Assembly (NCBI GenBank): GCA_021818505.1
Contig: JAKADX010000009.1
Coordinates: forward strand, 56,996-120,995
DNA: 64,000 nt
Direction of reading: 5' to 3'
From: Pseudomonadota bacterium
Lineage (GTDB): Bacteria > Pseudomonadota > Alphaproteobacteria > Acetobacterales > Acetobacteraceae
Position 1 is the first letter of the stretch, and each line of letters opens with the position of its first letter. The notes under the pieces were generated by a model, which was given only the letters and a program-made list of their open reading frames with translations, had not been told where the DNA came from and searched no databases. Positions 13,475-23,619 of the stretch are shown one piece after another. The translations under genes were made by a program, and so were the position numbers.

Positions 13475-13560
13475 CGGCCGCGCCCTTGACTTTCCCCGCG
13501 CCGCAGCCTTTCTACCGGCGCTCAGTCGGCCGCGCGTGCAGCGGCGCCGGCGGGTGCGTT

Positions 13561-13637
13561 AGGGGTGTAGCTCAATTGGCTAGAGCGCCGGTCTCCAAAA
13601 CCGGAGGCTGGGGGTTCGAGACCCTCCACCCCTGCCA
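13561..13637 (+). tRNA. tRNA-Trp (CCA), 3' CCA encoded
   Basis: Cloverleaf: aggggtg...cacccct acceptor stem; anticodon loop ctCCAaa between ccggt/accgg; TTCGAGA T-loop; gCCA tail. Upstream of secE-nusG as commonly seen. Confidence 0.95.
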
Positions 13638-13705
13638 TCCCGGTGCCGTCGCACCCCGTGCAGCGGCCGGTTCCCGTTACTTGATCAGAAGGTTTTAGAC
13701 GGAGC

Positions 13706-13912
13706 ATGAGCGGCGTGGCGTTGAACCCGGCCAAATTCATTCGCGAGGTGCGCGCCGAGATGGCCCGCGTCACCTGGCCCTCGCGGCGGGAGACGCTGGT
13801 CACCACCGGGTTGGTGCTGGCGATGGCGGCGCTGACCACGGTGTATTTCTTCGTCACTGATCAGGTGATCGGTATCGCCGTGCGCACCCTGTTCGGCGGC
13901 GCGGGCGTCTGA
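13706..13912 (+). CDS. secE: Preprotein translocase subunit SecE
   Basis: 68 aa, [28 protein letters not shown], followed by nusG. Confidence 0.95.
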   Translation: MSGVALNPAKFIREVRAEMARVTWPSRRETLVTTGLVLAMAALTTVYFFVTDQVIGIAVRTLFGGAGV

Positions 13913-13926
13913 AGCAGGAACCGCTC

Positions 13927-14457
13927 ATGGCCAAGCGCTGGTATGTCGTGCACGTCTATTCGGGCTTTGAGAAAAAGATCGCCCAGCAGATCAAGGAGCA
14001 GGCCGCGCAGAAGGGCCTTGCCGACCAGATCGACGAGGTGATGGTGCCGTCGGAGGAGGTCGTGGAACTGCGCCGCGGCCAAAAGGTGAATGCCGAGCGC
14101 AAGTTCTTCCCCGGCTACGTGCTGGTGAAGATGGAACTGACCGACGAGGCGTGGCACCTGGTGAAGGACACGCCGAAGGTGACAGGATTCCTCGGCACCA
14201 AGCTGCGGCCCACGCCGATCTCGGACGCCGAGGCCGACCGGATCATGAAGCAGGCCCGGGAAGGCGTGGAGCGTCCGCGCCCGTCGGTGCTGTTCGAGGT
14301 CGGCGAGCAGGTGCGCGTCGCCGACGGTCCGTTCACCAGCTTCAACGGCACGGTCGAGGAGGTGGACGAGGAGAAGGGGCGCGTGAAGGTCAGCGTCTCG
14401 ATCTTCGGCCGTTCGACACCGGTCGAACTGGAATACGGCCAGGTCGAGAAGGTCTGA
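13927..14457 (+). CDS. nusG: Transcription termination/antitermination protein NusG
   Basis: [24 protein letters not shown]..., [46 protein letters not shown]. Confidence 0.98.
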   Translation: MAKRWYVVHVYSGFEKKIAQQIKEQAAQKGLADQIDEVMVPSEEVVELRRGQKVNAERKFFPGYVLVKMELTDEAWHLVKDTPKVTGFLGTKLRPTPISDAEADRIMKQAREGVERPRPSVLFEVGEQVRVADGPFTSFNGTVEEVDEEKGRVKVSVSIFGRSTPVELEYGQVEKV

Positions 14458-14485
14458 CCGCGCCGCCGCCAGGCACGCCGGGCGG

Positions 14486-15199
14486 TTACGCGGCCGGCAT
14501 CATGGCGGGGGCGCTTTCGGCCGCCCGTTCCGGCTCCCGCATCATGTAGCCGCGGCCCCAGGCGGTGCCGATCAGGTTATCGGCGCCCGCCTGCGCAAGC
14601 TTTTTGCGCAGCTTGCAGATGAAGACGTCGATGATCTTCATCTCCGGCTCGTCCATTCCGCCGTACAGGTGATTAAGGAAAGTTTCTTTCGTTAATACCA
14701 TGCCCTTGCGCAGCACGAGCAGTTCAAGAATGGCGTATTCCTTGCCGGTCAGGTGCACCGGGCGGCCATCGACCGACACCTCGCGGCTGTCGAGGTTGAG
14801 TTGCAAGGGGCCGATCCGCAGGGTCGGTTGGCTGTAGCCCTTGCTGCGCCGCACTACGGCCTGGATGCGGGCGAGCAGCTCCGCCTTGTCGAACGGCTTG
14901 GTGATGAAGTCGTCGGCGCCGAGGCCGAAACCTTTCACTTTCGCCTGCGGTCGCGACAGGCCTGAAAGAATCAGCAACGGCGTGTCGATCCGCCCCGCCC
15001 GCATCCGCCGCACGACGTCGTAGCCATCCATGTCGGGCAGCATGAGATCGAGCACCACTATGTCGTAGTCGTAATGGCGTACGAGCTCCAGCGCCTCTTC
15101 GCCGGTGTCGGCGCTATCCACCACGGCACCGCCCGATTTCAGCATGAGGGCGATGCCCTTGGAGGCGGTGATGTCGTCTTCGACCAGCAGCACGCGCAT
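14486..15199 (-). CDS. ctrA: Cell-cycle response regulator CtrA
   Basis: [39 protein letters not shown]...[19 protein letters not shown]...; OmpR-type C-terminus [20 protein letters not shown]. Confidence 0.96.
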   Translation of the reverse strand: MRVLLVEDDITASKGIALMLKSGGAVVDSADTGEEALELVRHYDYDIVVLDLMLPDMDGYDVVRRMRAGRIDTPLLILSGLSRPQAKVKGFGLGADDFITKPFDKAELLARIQAVVRRSKGYSQPTLRIGPLQLNLDSREVSVDGRPVHLTGKEYAILELLVLRKGMVLTKETFLNHLYGGMDEPEMKIIDVFICKLRKKLAQAGADNLIGTAWGRGYMMREPERAAESAPAMMPAA

Positions 15200-15349
15200 C
15201 GCGATCCCCATGGACAACCTGTGGTTGCATGACGTAGCAGTGGTTTCATGTTTTGTCCATAAGATTTTTACCTCGGAACGTCTCGCATGGAGAGATTCGT
15301 TAAGGAAACTGGGATGGCCTTGCCTCTCCCGTTTCCGTCGCAGGTTGCC

Positions 15350-16711
15350 ATGACGCTCCATCCGCCCTTCCTGGTCTCCGCCGCTGCGGCGAGCGCCCGG
15401 CTTGCGGCGCTGACCGCGGAGCAGCTTCGCGGCGAGGTGGCGGCACTGACGGGCCTGGCCGTGGAACTCCGCGGGCTTGGCGCGCACCTGTCGGTCGGTG
15501 ACCGGCTGGCGCTGCAGCCGCGCGACCGTCCCGCTATTGATGCGGAGGTGGTGGGTTTCCGCGACGGGTTGGCGCAGGCGCTCGCGTTCGGGCCGCTCGA
15601 CGGGCTCGGACCTGGTCGTCCGGCAGTGGCGGCACTCCAACCGCGCCCGGCGATCCTCGCGGTGGGCGATGATTGGCTCGGACGAGTCCTTGACCCGCTG
15701 GGCCGGCCGCTGGACGGGCGCAGGCCGTTGTCGCGGGGCGCGGCGTCGCGCCCGCTGCGCGGGCCAGCCCCGCAAGCCGCCGCGCGTGCGCGGCTTGGCC
15801 CGCCCGCCGGTTTCGGAATCAGTGCCCTCGACGCCTTCGTCACCTGCCGTCAGGGCCAACGGCTCGGCCTGTTTGCCGGCTCCGGCGTCGGCAAATCGAC
15901 GCTGCTCGGCATGCTGGCCCGCCACGCCTCAAGCGATGTGGCGGTGCTGGCGCTGGTCGGCGAGCGGGGGCGCGAGGTGCGGGAGTTCCTGGAGGACGAG
16001 TTGGGCGAGGCCGGACTGGCGCGGTCGGTGGTGGTGGTCGCGACCTCCGACGCACCGCCACTGCTGCGGCGGGAGGCTGCCTATGCCGCGATGACCATTG
16101 CCGAGCATTTCCGTGATCAGGGGCGCAGCGTGCTGCTGCTGATGGACAGCCTGACGCGCTACTGCCTTGCGCTGCGCGAGATTGCCCTGTCGGCCGGCGA
16201 GCCGCCGGGCGCCCGCTTCTATCCGGCCAGTGTGTTCGCCGAACTGCCGCGCCTGCTGGAGCGCGCCGGCCCCGGCCCGACCGAGTCGGGTGGCCAGATT
16301 ACCGCCCTGTTCACCGTGCTGGTCGAGGGTGACGACATGAACGATCCGGTGGCCGACGCGGTGCGCGGCATCCTCGACGGCCATGTCGTGCTCGACCGCC
16401 GCATCGCCGAGCGCGGGCGCTACCCCGCGATCGACGTACTGCGCTCGTTGTCGCGCACCGTGCCCGGCTGTCTCAGTTCGGCAGAGGCCGCGCTCGCCCG
16501 CCGGGCGCGTGCGGTGCTCGCCCTGCACGCCGAACTGGCCGATCTGGTGCGCCTGGGCGCCTACAAGCCGGGGGCCGACCCGCAGACAGACGCGGCCCTG
16601 ACCGCTGCCCCGCGCATCGAGGCGGTGCTGCAGCAGGGCCGCGACGAGCGGCGCGATCCGGCCGATAGTTTCGCCCGCCTGCGGGCAGCATTGGAGGGGG
16701 TGGCCCCATGA
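15350..16711 (+). CDS. fliI: Flagellum-specific ATP synthase FliI (start uncertain; longest ORF from 15287)
   Basis: [19 protein letters not shown] Walker [44 protein letters not shown]. Confidence 0.93.
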   Translation: MTLHPPFLVSAAAASARLAALTAEQLRGEVAALTGLAVELRGLGAHLSVGDRLALQPRDRPAIDAEVVGFRDGLAQALAFGPLDGLGPGRPAVAALQPRPAILAVGDDWLGRVLDPLGRPLDGRRPLSRGAASRPLRGPAPQAAARARLGPPAGFGISALDAFVTCRQGQRLGLFAGSGVGKSTLLGMLARHASSDVAVLALVGERGREVREFLEDELGEAGLARSVVVVATSDAPPLLRREAAYAAMTIAEHFRDQGRSVLLLMDSLTRYCLALREIALSAGEPPGARFYPASVFAELPRLLERAGPGPTESGGQITALFTVLVEGDDMNDPVADAVRGILDGHVVLDRRIAERGRYPAIDVLRSLSRTVPGCLSSAEAALARRARAVLALHAELADLVRLGAYKPGADPQTDAALTAAPRIEAVLQQGRDERRDPADSFARLRAALEGVAP

Positions 16712-17154
16712 TCCGAAGCGCATTGCACCAGGCGTTGAAGCTGCGGAGCGAGGCGGCGGCGGCGGCGCGGCGCGAGTTGGTGGCGGCGATCGCCGTGGAA
16801 CGGGAGGCCGCGGCGGAGTGGACGGCACGAACCAGGGCGATCGGCGCCGAGATCGCCGCCGCCAGCCACCCCGACACCGACGATGCCGCCGTCGAAGCCC
16901 TGGGGCCGTGGCTGCGCGCCGCGCGCGAGGCGGCCGCCCGCGCCGAGGCGAGCCTGACGGCGGCGGAGGCCGCGACGGTGCGGGCGCGCGCCGCGCTGGC
17001 CGCGGCCTGCTCGGCCGAGGCGGTGGTCGCCGCCCTGATCGACGCCCGTGCGGTCGCCGTCGCCGCGCGCGTCGCTCGGGAGGAAGCCGCCGAACTTGCC
17101 GAAGCGGCGCCGCGTCGCCCCGTGCCATCGAAGGGTCGCGCATCCGGGCCTTGA
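16708..17154 (+). CDS. FliJ-like alanine-rich coiled-coil protein
   Basis: 148 aa, overlaps the fliI stop (ATGA), heptad-like Ala/Glu/Arg-rich; assignment mainly by position. Confidence 0.5.
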   Translation: MIRSALHQALKLRSEAAAAARRELVAAIAVEREAAAEWTARTRAIGAEIAAASHPDTDDAAVEALGPWLRAAREAAARAEASLTAAEAATVRARAALAAACSAEAVVAALIDARAVAVAARVAREEAAELAEAAPRRPVPSKGRASGP

Positions 17155-17207
17155 CCGCGCCACCCGCATCGCGCCACCAACGCCGCGCCATGTGAGGAGA
17201 ACGCGCG

Positions 17208-18521
17208 GTGCGCATCGCGATGATCGGCGGCGGCTATGTCGGTTTGGTTTCCGCCGCCTGCTTCGCCGAGTTCGGCGTTGAGGTGGCGCTGGTGGAGGCG
17301 GATGCCGCCCGGTTATCGGCATTGCACGAAGGCCGGATGCCGATCTACGAGCCCGGACTGGACCGCCTGGTCGCGGACAATGTCGCGGCCGGGCGGCTGA
17401 CCTTCGGCGCCGATCTCCCCGCCGCCGTCGCCGGGGCGGAGGCGGTGTTCATCGCGGTGGGCACGCCGACACGCCGCGGCGATGGCCATGCCGACCTCAC
17501 CTACGTCTATGCCGCCGCCGAGCAGGTCGCGCGCGCGCTCACTGACTATGCCGTAATCGTGACGAAATCCACCGTGCCAGTCGGCACTGGCCGGCGCATC
17601 GCCGCGATCGTGCGCGATGTTCGGCCGGACGCGGCGTTCGACGTGGCCTCGAACCCCGAATTTCTGCGCGAAGGCAGCGCCATCAACGACTTCATGCGCC
17701 CCGACCGCGTCGTGATCGGCACCGAGAGCGCGCGCGCGCAGGAGATTCTGCGACGTCTCTATCGTCCGCTGTATCTCATCGAGGCGCCGATCGTGTTCAC
17801 CGGCCTGGAGACGGCGGAGCTGACGAAATACGCTGCCAATGCGTTCCTGGCGATGAAGGTCTCGTTCATCAACGAGATGGCCGACCTGTGCGAAAAGGTC
17901 GGCGGCGACGTGCATGACGTGGCACGTGGCATCGGCCTGGACGGACGCATCGGACGGAAATTCCTGCACCCCGGTCCGGGCTTCGGCGGCTCCTGCTTTC
18001 CCAAGGACACGTTGGCGCTGATGCGCATTGCCCAGGACGCCGGCGCAGCGAGCCGCCTGGTGGAGGCGACGGTCGCCGTCAACGATGCGCGCAAATCGGC
18101 GATGGCCGCGCGCATCATCGCCGCGTGCGGCGGCAACGTGCGCGGCACGCGTATCGCGATCCTCGGACTGACCTTCAAGCCGGAAACCGACGACATGCGC
18201 GAGGCGCCGGCGATCCCTATCCTGTGGCGACTGGCAGAAGACGGAGCGGAGCTGCGTGCTTTCGACCCGGTCGGCATGGCGCAGGCGCGTCCGCTGCTGC
18301 CCGACTCGGTGCGGTATTGTCGCGACGCGCTCGACGCAGCGACCGGCGCCGATGCGCTCGTCGTCATCACCGAATGGAACGAATTCCGCGCGCTTGCGCC
18401 TGAGCGGCTGAGCGAGACGATGCGCGGACGGGTGATCGTCGATCTGCGCAATATCTTCGACCCGGCCGCGATGCATCAGGCGGGCTTCGCCTATCACGGC
18501 ATCGGGCGCGCCGCGCCTTGA
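17208..18521 (+). CDS. ugd: UDP-glucose 6-dehydrogenase
   Basis: MRIAMIGGGYVGLVSAACFAEFG; LHPGPGFGGSCFPKDTLAL active-site Cys motif. Confidence 0.96.
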   Translation: MRIAMIGGGYVGLVSAACFAEFGVEVALVEADAARLSALHEGRMPIYEPGLDRLVADNVAAGRLTFGADLPAAVAGAEAVFIAVGTPTRRGDGHADLTYVYAAAEQVARALTDYAVIVTKSTVPVGTGRRIAAIVRDVRPDAAFDVASNPEFLREGSAINDFMRPDRVVIGTESARAQEILRRLYRPLYLIEAPIVFTGLETAELTKYAANAFLAMKVSFINEMADLCEKVGGDVHDVARGIGLDGRIGRKFLHPGPGFGGSCFPKDTLALMRIAQDAGAASRLVEATVAVNDARKSAMAARIIAACGGNVRGTRIAILGLTFKPETDDMREAPAIPILWRLAEDGAELRAFDPVGMAQARPLLPDSVRYCRDALDAATGADALVVITEWNEFRALAPERLSETMRGRVIVDLRNIFDPAAMHQAGFAYHGIGRAAP

Positions 18522-20209
18522 ACTATCCCGACCAATACAATCCCGACCTGCTCGACCGCATTCCGTTGAACGCGCGGCTGGTGCTGGACGTGGGCTGCGG
18601 TGCCGGCGCCCTGGGCGCGGAGTACAAGCGTCGCAATCCCCGCGCGCGTGTTCTTGGTGTCGAGCGCGATGCCGAGGCGGTGCGCGTTGCCGCGACGCGG
18701 CTCGACCACGTTTTCGTGGGCGACCTCAACGCCGACCCGCTGCCTTTTGCCGAACAGATCCTGCCCGGCAGTGTCGATTGCCTGATCTACGGCGACACGC
18801 TGGAGCAGCTTGCCGATCCCTGGGCGACGCTGCGCGCGCACGTGACCCTGCTGGCCGAGGACGGGATCGTGCTGGTCTGCATGCCCAATCAGGAACACTG
18901 GAGCTTCGCCGAACGGCTGCTGCGCGGCACATGGGATTACGAGGAGCGGGGTCTGTTCGACCGTGCGCACGTCCGCTGGTTCTCGCGCGAAGCGACGCGG
19001 CTGCTACTGCGCCGGTCCGGTCTCGCGCCGCTCGACGTGATGCCGCGCGTGTTCGATGCCGAGGCAGCCGGCGTCTTCACCGACGCGATGGCGCCCGCGC
19101 TGCGGCGGCTGGGGATCGACGTGCCGGCCTACCGCGAGCGTGCCGAACCGTTACAGCATGTCTGGCGCGCGGCGCGGCGCGAAGTTCCGCGATTGCCGCT
19201 GGTGTCCACCATGCTGGCCCCGGTCGGCGGCGTCAGCCACGTGCGCGTCACCGAGCCGATGCAGGGGCTGGCGGCGGAGCCGACGCTGAGCACGCGTGTG
19301 GTGGCGCATGGCGACGATGCCGAGTCCGACCCCGCTGATCCGCCTGGTATCTTCATCTTCCACCGACCGCTGCTTGCCGGTGAGGCGGGCCTGGCGCGCG
19401 TGCGGCCGCTGCTGGCGCGCGGCTGGCTGGTGCTGTGCGAGTTCGACGACCACCCCGACTACATTCCGGTGCTGCAGCGCTCCGACGTTCTGAACTTCCG
19501 CGCGGTCCATGCAGTGCAGACCTCGACCGAGCCGCTGGCCGAGGTGCTGAAGCGCGACAACCCCGAGGTGCGGGTGTTCCCCAACGGCATCGCGCGAATG
19601 CCGGATTTGGCCAACCACCGCACGCCCGGCCGCATCACCATGCTGTTCGCCGGGCTCAATCGCGAGAGCGAATGGCCACCTTATCTGGAGGCGCTGAACC
19701 GCGCGGTGGCGAAGGCCGGCGAGCGGCTGCACGTCGCCATCGTCAACGATCGCGGCCTGTTCGACCAGTTGGCGACGCCCCACAAGAGCTTCGTGCCGTT
19801 GTGCGGCTACGACACTTATCAGGCACTGCTGGCGGGCAGCGAAATATCCTTCATGCCGTTGCTCGACACACCATTCAACCGCTGCAAGTCGGATCTCAAG
19901 TTCATCGAGGCAGCAGCGCACCGCGTCACCGCGCTCGCCAGCGCCACAGTGTACGAGCGGACCATCGAAGACGGCAGCACCGGCGTGCTGTTCCGCTCGC
20001 CCGAAGAGCTGGAACAGCGGCTGCTGCGGCTGGTGGCGAACCCCGATGTCACGCGCTCGATCGGTGACGCGGCCCGCGCCTACGTGCTGCGCGAGCGCAT
20101 GTTGGCGTATCAGATCGCCGACCGTGCAGCGTGGTATCATGATCTCTGGGCGCGGCGGGCGGAGCTTCACGCTGCGTTGCTCGGCCGCGTCCCGGAACTG
20201 GCAAGATGA
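18518..20209 (+). CDS. Fused SAM methyltransferase-glycosyltransferase
   Basis: N-terminal LVLDVGCGAGALGAEYKRR; C-terminal GT-like region VRVFPNGIARMPDL...ITMLFAGLNRESEWPPYLEAL...FNRCKSDLKFIEAAAHRVTALAS. TTG start overlaps the ugd stop. Confidence 0.8.
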   Translation: MNYPDQYNPDLLDRIPLNARLVLDVGCGAGALGAEYKRRNPRARVLGVERDAEAVRVAATRLDHVFVGDLNADPLPFAEQILPGSVDCLIYGDTLEQLADPWATLRAHVTLLAEDGIVLVCMPNQEHWSFAERLLRGTWDYEERGLFDRAHVRWFSREATRLLLRRSGLAPLDVMPRVFDAEAAGVFTDAMAPALRRLGIDVPAYRERAEPLQHVWRAARREVPRLPLVSTMLAPVGGVSHVRVTEPMQGLAAEPTLSTRVVAHGDDAESDPADPPGIFIFHRPLLAGEAGLARVRPLLARGWLVLCEFDDHPDYIPVLQRSDVLNFRAVHAVQTSTEPLAEVLKRDNPEVRVFPNGIARMPDLANHRTPGRITMLFAGLNRESEWPPYLEALNRAVAKAGERLHVAIVNDRGLFDQLATPHKSFVPLCGYDTYQALLAGSEISFMPLLDTPFNRCKSDLKFIEAAAHRVTALASATVYERTIEDGSTGVLFRSPEELEQRLLRLVANPDVTRSIGDAARAYVLRERMLAYQIADRAAWYHDLWARRAELHAALLGRVPELAR

Positions 20210-20257
20210 CGCACAGACTCGAATCCCCGTGGGGTTCAGGCGGATAGGGAGCCGGAT

Positions 20258-20941
20258 ATGCACGACACCGCGCTGACGCTCGGGCAGATGTTCTTCGAAA
20301 CCTACGTGAAGTCACCTGCCAGGATTCTTGACGTCGGTTCGCAGGACGTGAACGGGTCGCTGCGCCGCTTTGCGCCGGCGGGCAGTAGCTATGTCGGTGC
20401 CGATCTGGCCGCGGGAGCCGGCGTGGACGTGGTCCTGCGTGACCCGACGGCCATGCCGTTCGAGGCCGGAGCGTTCGACGTTGTCGTCTCGACCTCGTGT
20501 TTCGAGCACGATCCGATGTTCTGGCTGACCTTCACGGAGATCCTGCGCGTGACGCGCGAAGGCGCCCACATCTATATCAACGCGCCTTCCAACGGCAATT
20601 ATCACAGGTTTCCCGCGGACAACTGGCGTTTCTATCCCGATGCGGGCCTCGCGCTTTGCCAGTGGGGCCGGCGCCAGGGTTACAACGTCAGTCTCGTAGA
20701 GAGCTTCATCGCGCCGCGCGCGCAGGACATCTGGAACGACTGCGTCATGGTGTTCACGCGCGCGACCGCCCTGGCGTCCGGGGCGCGCCTGAGCGAGCGG
20801 GTTCGCGGTGCCATGAACGTTCGCAGCTCGGCCGCGCCCGAGACGATCGGCAACCACACGCGGCAGACCGAGGACCAGCGGTTGCTGGAGACGGTCTTGC
20901 GGACCCTGCAGGCAACCAAGGCCGCGGCGCCGCAGTCCTGA
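20258..20941 (+). CDS. Class I SAM-dependent methyltransferase
   Basis: PARILDVGSQDVNGSLRRF...DVVVSTSCFEHDPMFWLTFTEILRVTREGAHIYINAPS. Confidence 0.85.
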   Translation: MHDTALTLGQMFFETYVKSPARILDVGSQDVNGSLRRFAPAGSSYVGADLAAGAGVDVVLRDPTAMPFEAGAFDVVVSTSCFEHDPMFWLTFTEILRVTREGAHIYINAPSNGNYHRFPADNWRFYPDAGLALCQWGRRQGYNVSLVESFIAPRAQDIWNDCVMVFTRATALASGARLSERVRGAMNVRSSAAPETIGNHTRQTEDQRLLETVLRTLQATKAAAPQS

Positions 20942-20977
20942 CGCCACGCCGCAGCCTCGTATCGCAGGGGTGTAGCG

Positions 20978-22474
20978 TCAGCCCGTGGTCGGCATCACGT
21001 ATTGCGCGCCCGCCCGGATGCCGGTCGGCCAGCGCGAGGTAACGGTCTTGAGCTTGGTGTAGAAGCGCACGCCCTCGCGGCCATAGACGCCATGATCGCC
21101 GAACAGGCTGCGCTTCCAGCCGCCGAAGCTGTGATAGGCGACGGGCACGGGGATCGGCACGTTGATGCCGACCATGCCCACCTGCACGCCGTGCATGAAG
21201 GCGCGCGCGGTGTCGCCGTCGCGGGTGAACACCGCCGTGCCGTTGCCGTATTCGTGGTCGTTGACAAGCTTCAGCGCATCGTCGAACTGCGGCACGCGGA
21301 CCACCGACAGCACCGGGCCGAAAATCTCCTCCTTGTAGATGCGCATGGCGGGTTTCACGTCGTCGAACAGGCAGCCGCCGAGATAGAACCCGTCCTCGTA
21401 GCCCTGCAGACGCAGGTCGCGCCCATCCACCACCAGCTTCGCACCCTCGCGCACGCCGGTATCGACATAGCCGCGCACCTTGTCGAGGTGCTGGCGCGTC
21501 ACCAGCGGTCCCATTTCGGCATCAGGGTCAGTGCCCGGCCCGACTTTGAGCGCGCGCACCCGCGGCGCCAGCCGCTCGATGAGCGCGTCGCCGACGCCGC
21601 CGACCGCGACCGCGACCGAGATCGCCATGCAGCGTTCGCCGGCCGCGCCATAGCCCGCGCCCATCAGCGCGTCGGTCGCCTGCTCCAGATCGGCATCCGG
21701 CATGACGATCATGTGGTTCTTGGCTCCGCCCAGCGCCTGCACGCGCTTTCCGTGCGCCGTGCCGGTGCGGTAGATGTATTCGGCGATCGGCGTCGAGCCG
21801 ACGAAGCTGACCGCGGCGATGCCGGGATGTTCCAGGATCGCGTCCACCGCCTCCTTGTCGCCCTGCACGACGTTGAAAGCGCCGTCCGGCAGCCCCGCCT
21901 CGCGGAACAGTTCCGCCAGTAGCAGCGACGCCGAGGGGTCACGCTCGCTCGGCTTGAGGACGAATGTGTTGCCACAGGCCAGCGCCACGGGCGCCATCCA
22001 CAGCGGCACCATCGCCGGGAAGTTGAACGGCGTGATCCCCGCCACCACGCCGAGCGGCTGGCGCAGCGAGAAACTGTCCACGCTCCGTCCGACCTGATCG
22101 GTGAACTCGCCTTTCAGCAGGTCAGGGATGCCGCAGGCGAATTCCACCACCTCCAGCCCGCGCGTCACCTCGCCCCCGGCGTCCGACAGCACCTTGCCGT
22201 GCTCGGCGGTAATGATCGCCGCCATGTCCTTGGCGTGCGCCTCCAGCAGCTCGCGGAAGCGGAACATGACCCTGGCGCGGGCCAGCGGCGTGGTGCCAGC
22301 CCAACCGGGGAATGCCGCGGTCGCGGCGGCGACGGCGGCATCGACATCGGCCCGGGTGCCCAGCGCCACGCGCCGCGCCACCTGGCCGGTGGCCGGGTTG
22401 AACACGTCGGAGAACCGGCTGGCGGAGCCGCCGGTGCGCTGCCCGCCGATCACGTGCTGAACCACTGCGTCCAT
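20978..22474 (-). CDS. mmsA: CoA-acylating methylmalonate-semialdehyde dehydrogenase
   Basis: [32 protein letters not shown]..., [28 protein letters not shown] catalytic Cys. Confidence 0.93.
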   Translation of the reverse strand: MDAVVQHVIGGQRTGGSASRFSDVFNPATGQVARRVALGTRADVDAAVAAATAAFPGWAGTTPLARARVMFRFRELLEAHAKDMAAIITAEHGKVLSDAGGEVTRGLEVVEFACGIPDLLKGEFTDQVGRSVDSFSLRQPLGVVAGITPFNFPAMVPLWMAPVALACGNTFVLKPSERDPSASLLLAELFREAGLPDGAFNVVQGDKEAVDAILEHPGIAAVSFVGSTPIAEYIYRTGTAHGKRVQALGGAKNHMIVMPDADLEQATDALMGAGYGAAGERCMAISVAVAVGGVGDALIERLAPRVRALKVGPGTDPDAEMGPLVTRQHLDKVRGYVDTGVREGAKLVVDGRDLRLQGYEDGFYLGGCLFDDVKPAMRIYKEEIFGPVLSVVRVPQFDDALKLVNDHEYGNGTAVFTRDGDTARAFMHGVQVGMVGINVPIPVPVAYHSFGGWKRSLFGDHGVYGREGVRFYTKLKTVTSRWPTGIRAGAQYVMPTTG

Positions 22475-22712
22475 GGCGTTCCTCCTTCTGACGTGCGTCG
22501 GCATCAGTTACCCCGAGGCCGCCTGCGGCGCCAGTTGCCCGAGGCATGAACCCGTTGCAGGCCGGCCACGCGGCACCGCCGTGCGGTCGGTGGGTCGCGC
22601 GAAGCCAACTTGGCGTTGTCTCGCGGCTCGCGCCCGTAATACAACGTGGCTCCCGGACCGAATATACGCTTGTACCTCGTGGTATTGTCTGCCGAATCGT
22701 AAGGAACTGCCC

Positions 22713-23618
22713 TTGTCAGAGCGCCTGTCACACCTCAAGCGTCTGGAGAACGAGAGCATCCACATCATCCGCGAGGTTGCGGCGGAGTGTCGGGCGCCGG
22801 TGTTCCTCTATTCGATCGGCAAGGACTCCTCGGTGCTGTTGCACCTGATCCTCAAGGCGTTCCACCCGTCCAAACCGCCGTTTCCGGCCATGCATATCGA
22901 TACCGGCTGGAAGTTCCGCGAGATGATCGCCTTCCGCGATGCCACGATGCAGCGGCTCGGCATGAAGCTGATCGTGTACACCAACGAGGACGGCCGGCGG
23001 CGCGGCATCAACCCGTTCGACCACGGCGCGGCGTACTACACGCACCAGATGAAGACCGAGGCGCTGAAGGCCGCGTTGAAGCTGCATGGGTTCGACGCCG
23101 CGTTCGGCGGCGCGCGCCGTGACGAGGAAAAAAGCCGCGCCAAGGAACGCATCTTTTCCTTCCGCACCGCCAACCAGGAATGGGACCCGAAGAACCAGCG
23201 GCCGGAGTTCTGGAACCTCTACAACGGCCGCATCCACAAGGGCGAGTCGATCCGTGTGTTCCCGCTCTCCAACTGGACGGAACTCGACATCTGGCACTAC
23301 ATCATGCTGGAGGACCTGCCGATCGTGCCGCTGTATTTCGCCGCCCCCCGGCCGGTGGTGGTGCGCGAGGGCAGCCTGATCGTGGTCGATGACGACCGGA
23401 TGCGCCTCGAAGCCGGCGAGACGCCGCAGGCGCGCGTGGTTCGCTTTCGTTCGCTCGGCTGCTATCCGCTGACGGCGGCACATGAGTCGACCGCGGCAAG
23501 CCTGCCGGAGATCGTGGCCGAGATGCTGGTCGCCCGCACCTCGGAGCGCGGCGGACGTCTGATCGACCGCGATGAGAAGGACAGCATGGAAAAGAAGAAG
23601 CGCGAGGGGTATTTCTGA
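22713..23618 (+). CDS. cysD: Sulfate adenylyltransferase subunit CysD (TTG start proposed)
   Basis: [66 protein letters not shown]. Confidence 0.95.
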   Translation: MSERLSHLKRLENESIHIIREVAAECRAPVFLYSIGKDSSVLLHLILKAFHPSKPPFPAMHIDTGWKFREMIAFRDATMQRLGMKLIVYTNEDGRRRGINPFDHGAAYYTHQMKTEALKAALKLHGFDAAFGGARRDEEKSRAKERIFSFRTANQEWDPKNQRPEFWNLYNGRIHKGESIRVFPLSNWTELDIWHYIMLEDLPIVPLYFAAPRPVVVREGSLIVVDDDRMRLEAGETPQARVVRFRSLGCYPLTAAHESTAASLPEIVAEMLVARTSERGGRLIDRDEKDSMEKKKREGYF

Positions 23619-23619
23619 C

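Noticed and set aside
13561-13637. tRNA-Trp as an island integration site
   Set aside because: Followed by secE-nusG, an ordinary conserved arrangement; no integrase or duplicated tRNA end seen.
14664-14695. TTAAGGAAAGTTTCTTTCGTTAA as a CtrA box
   Set aside because: Spacing between TTAA elements is 15, not 7, and it lies inside the ctrA coding sequence.
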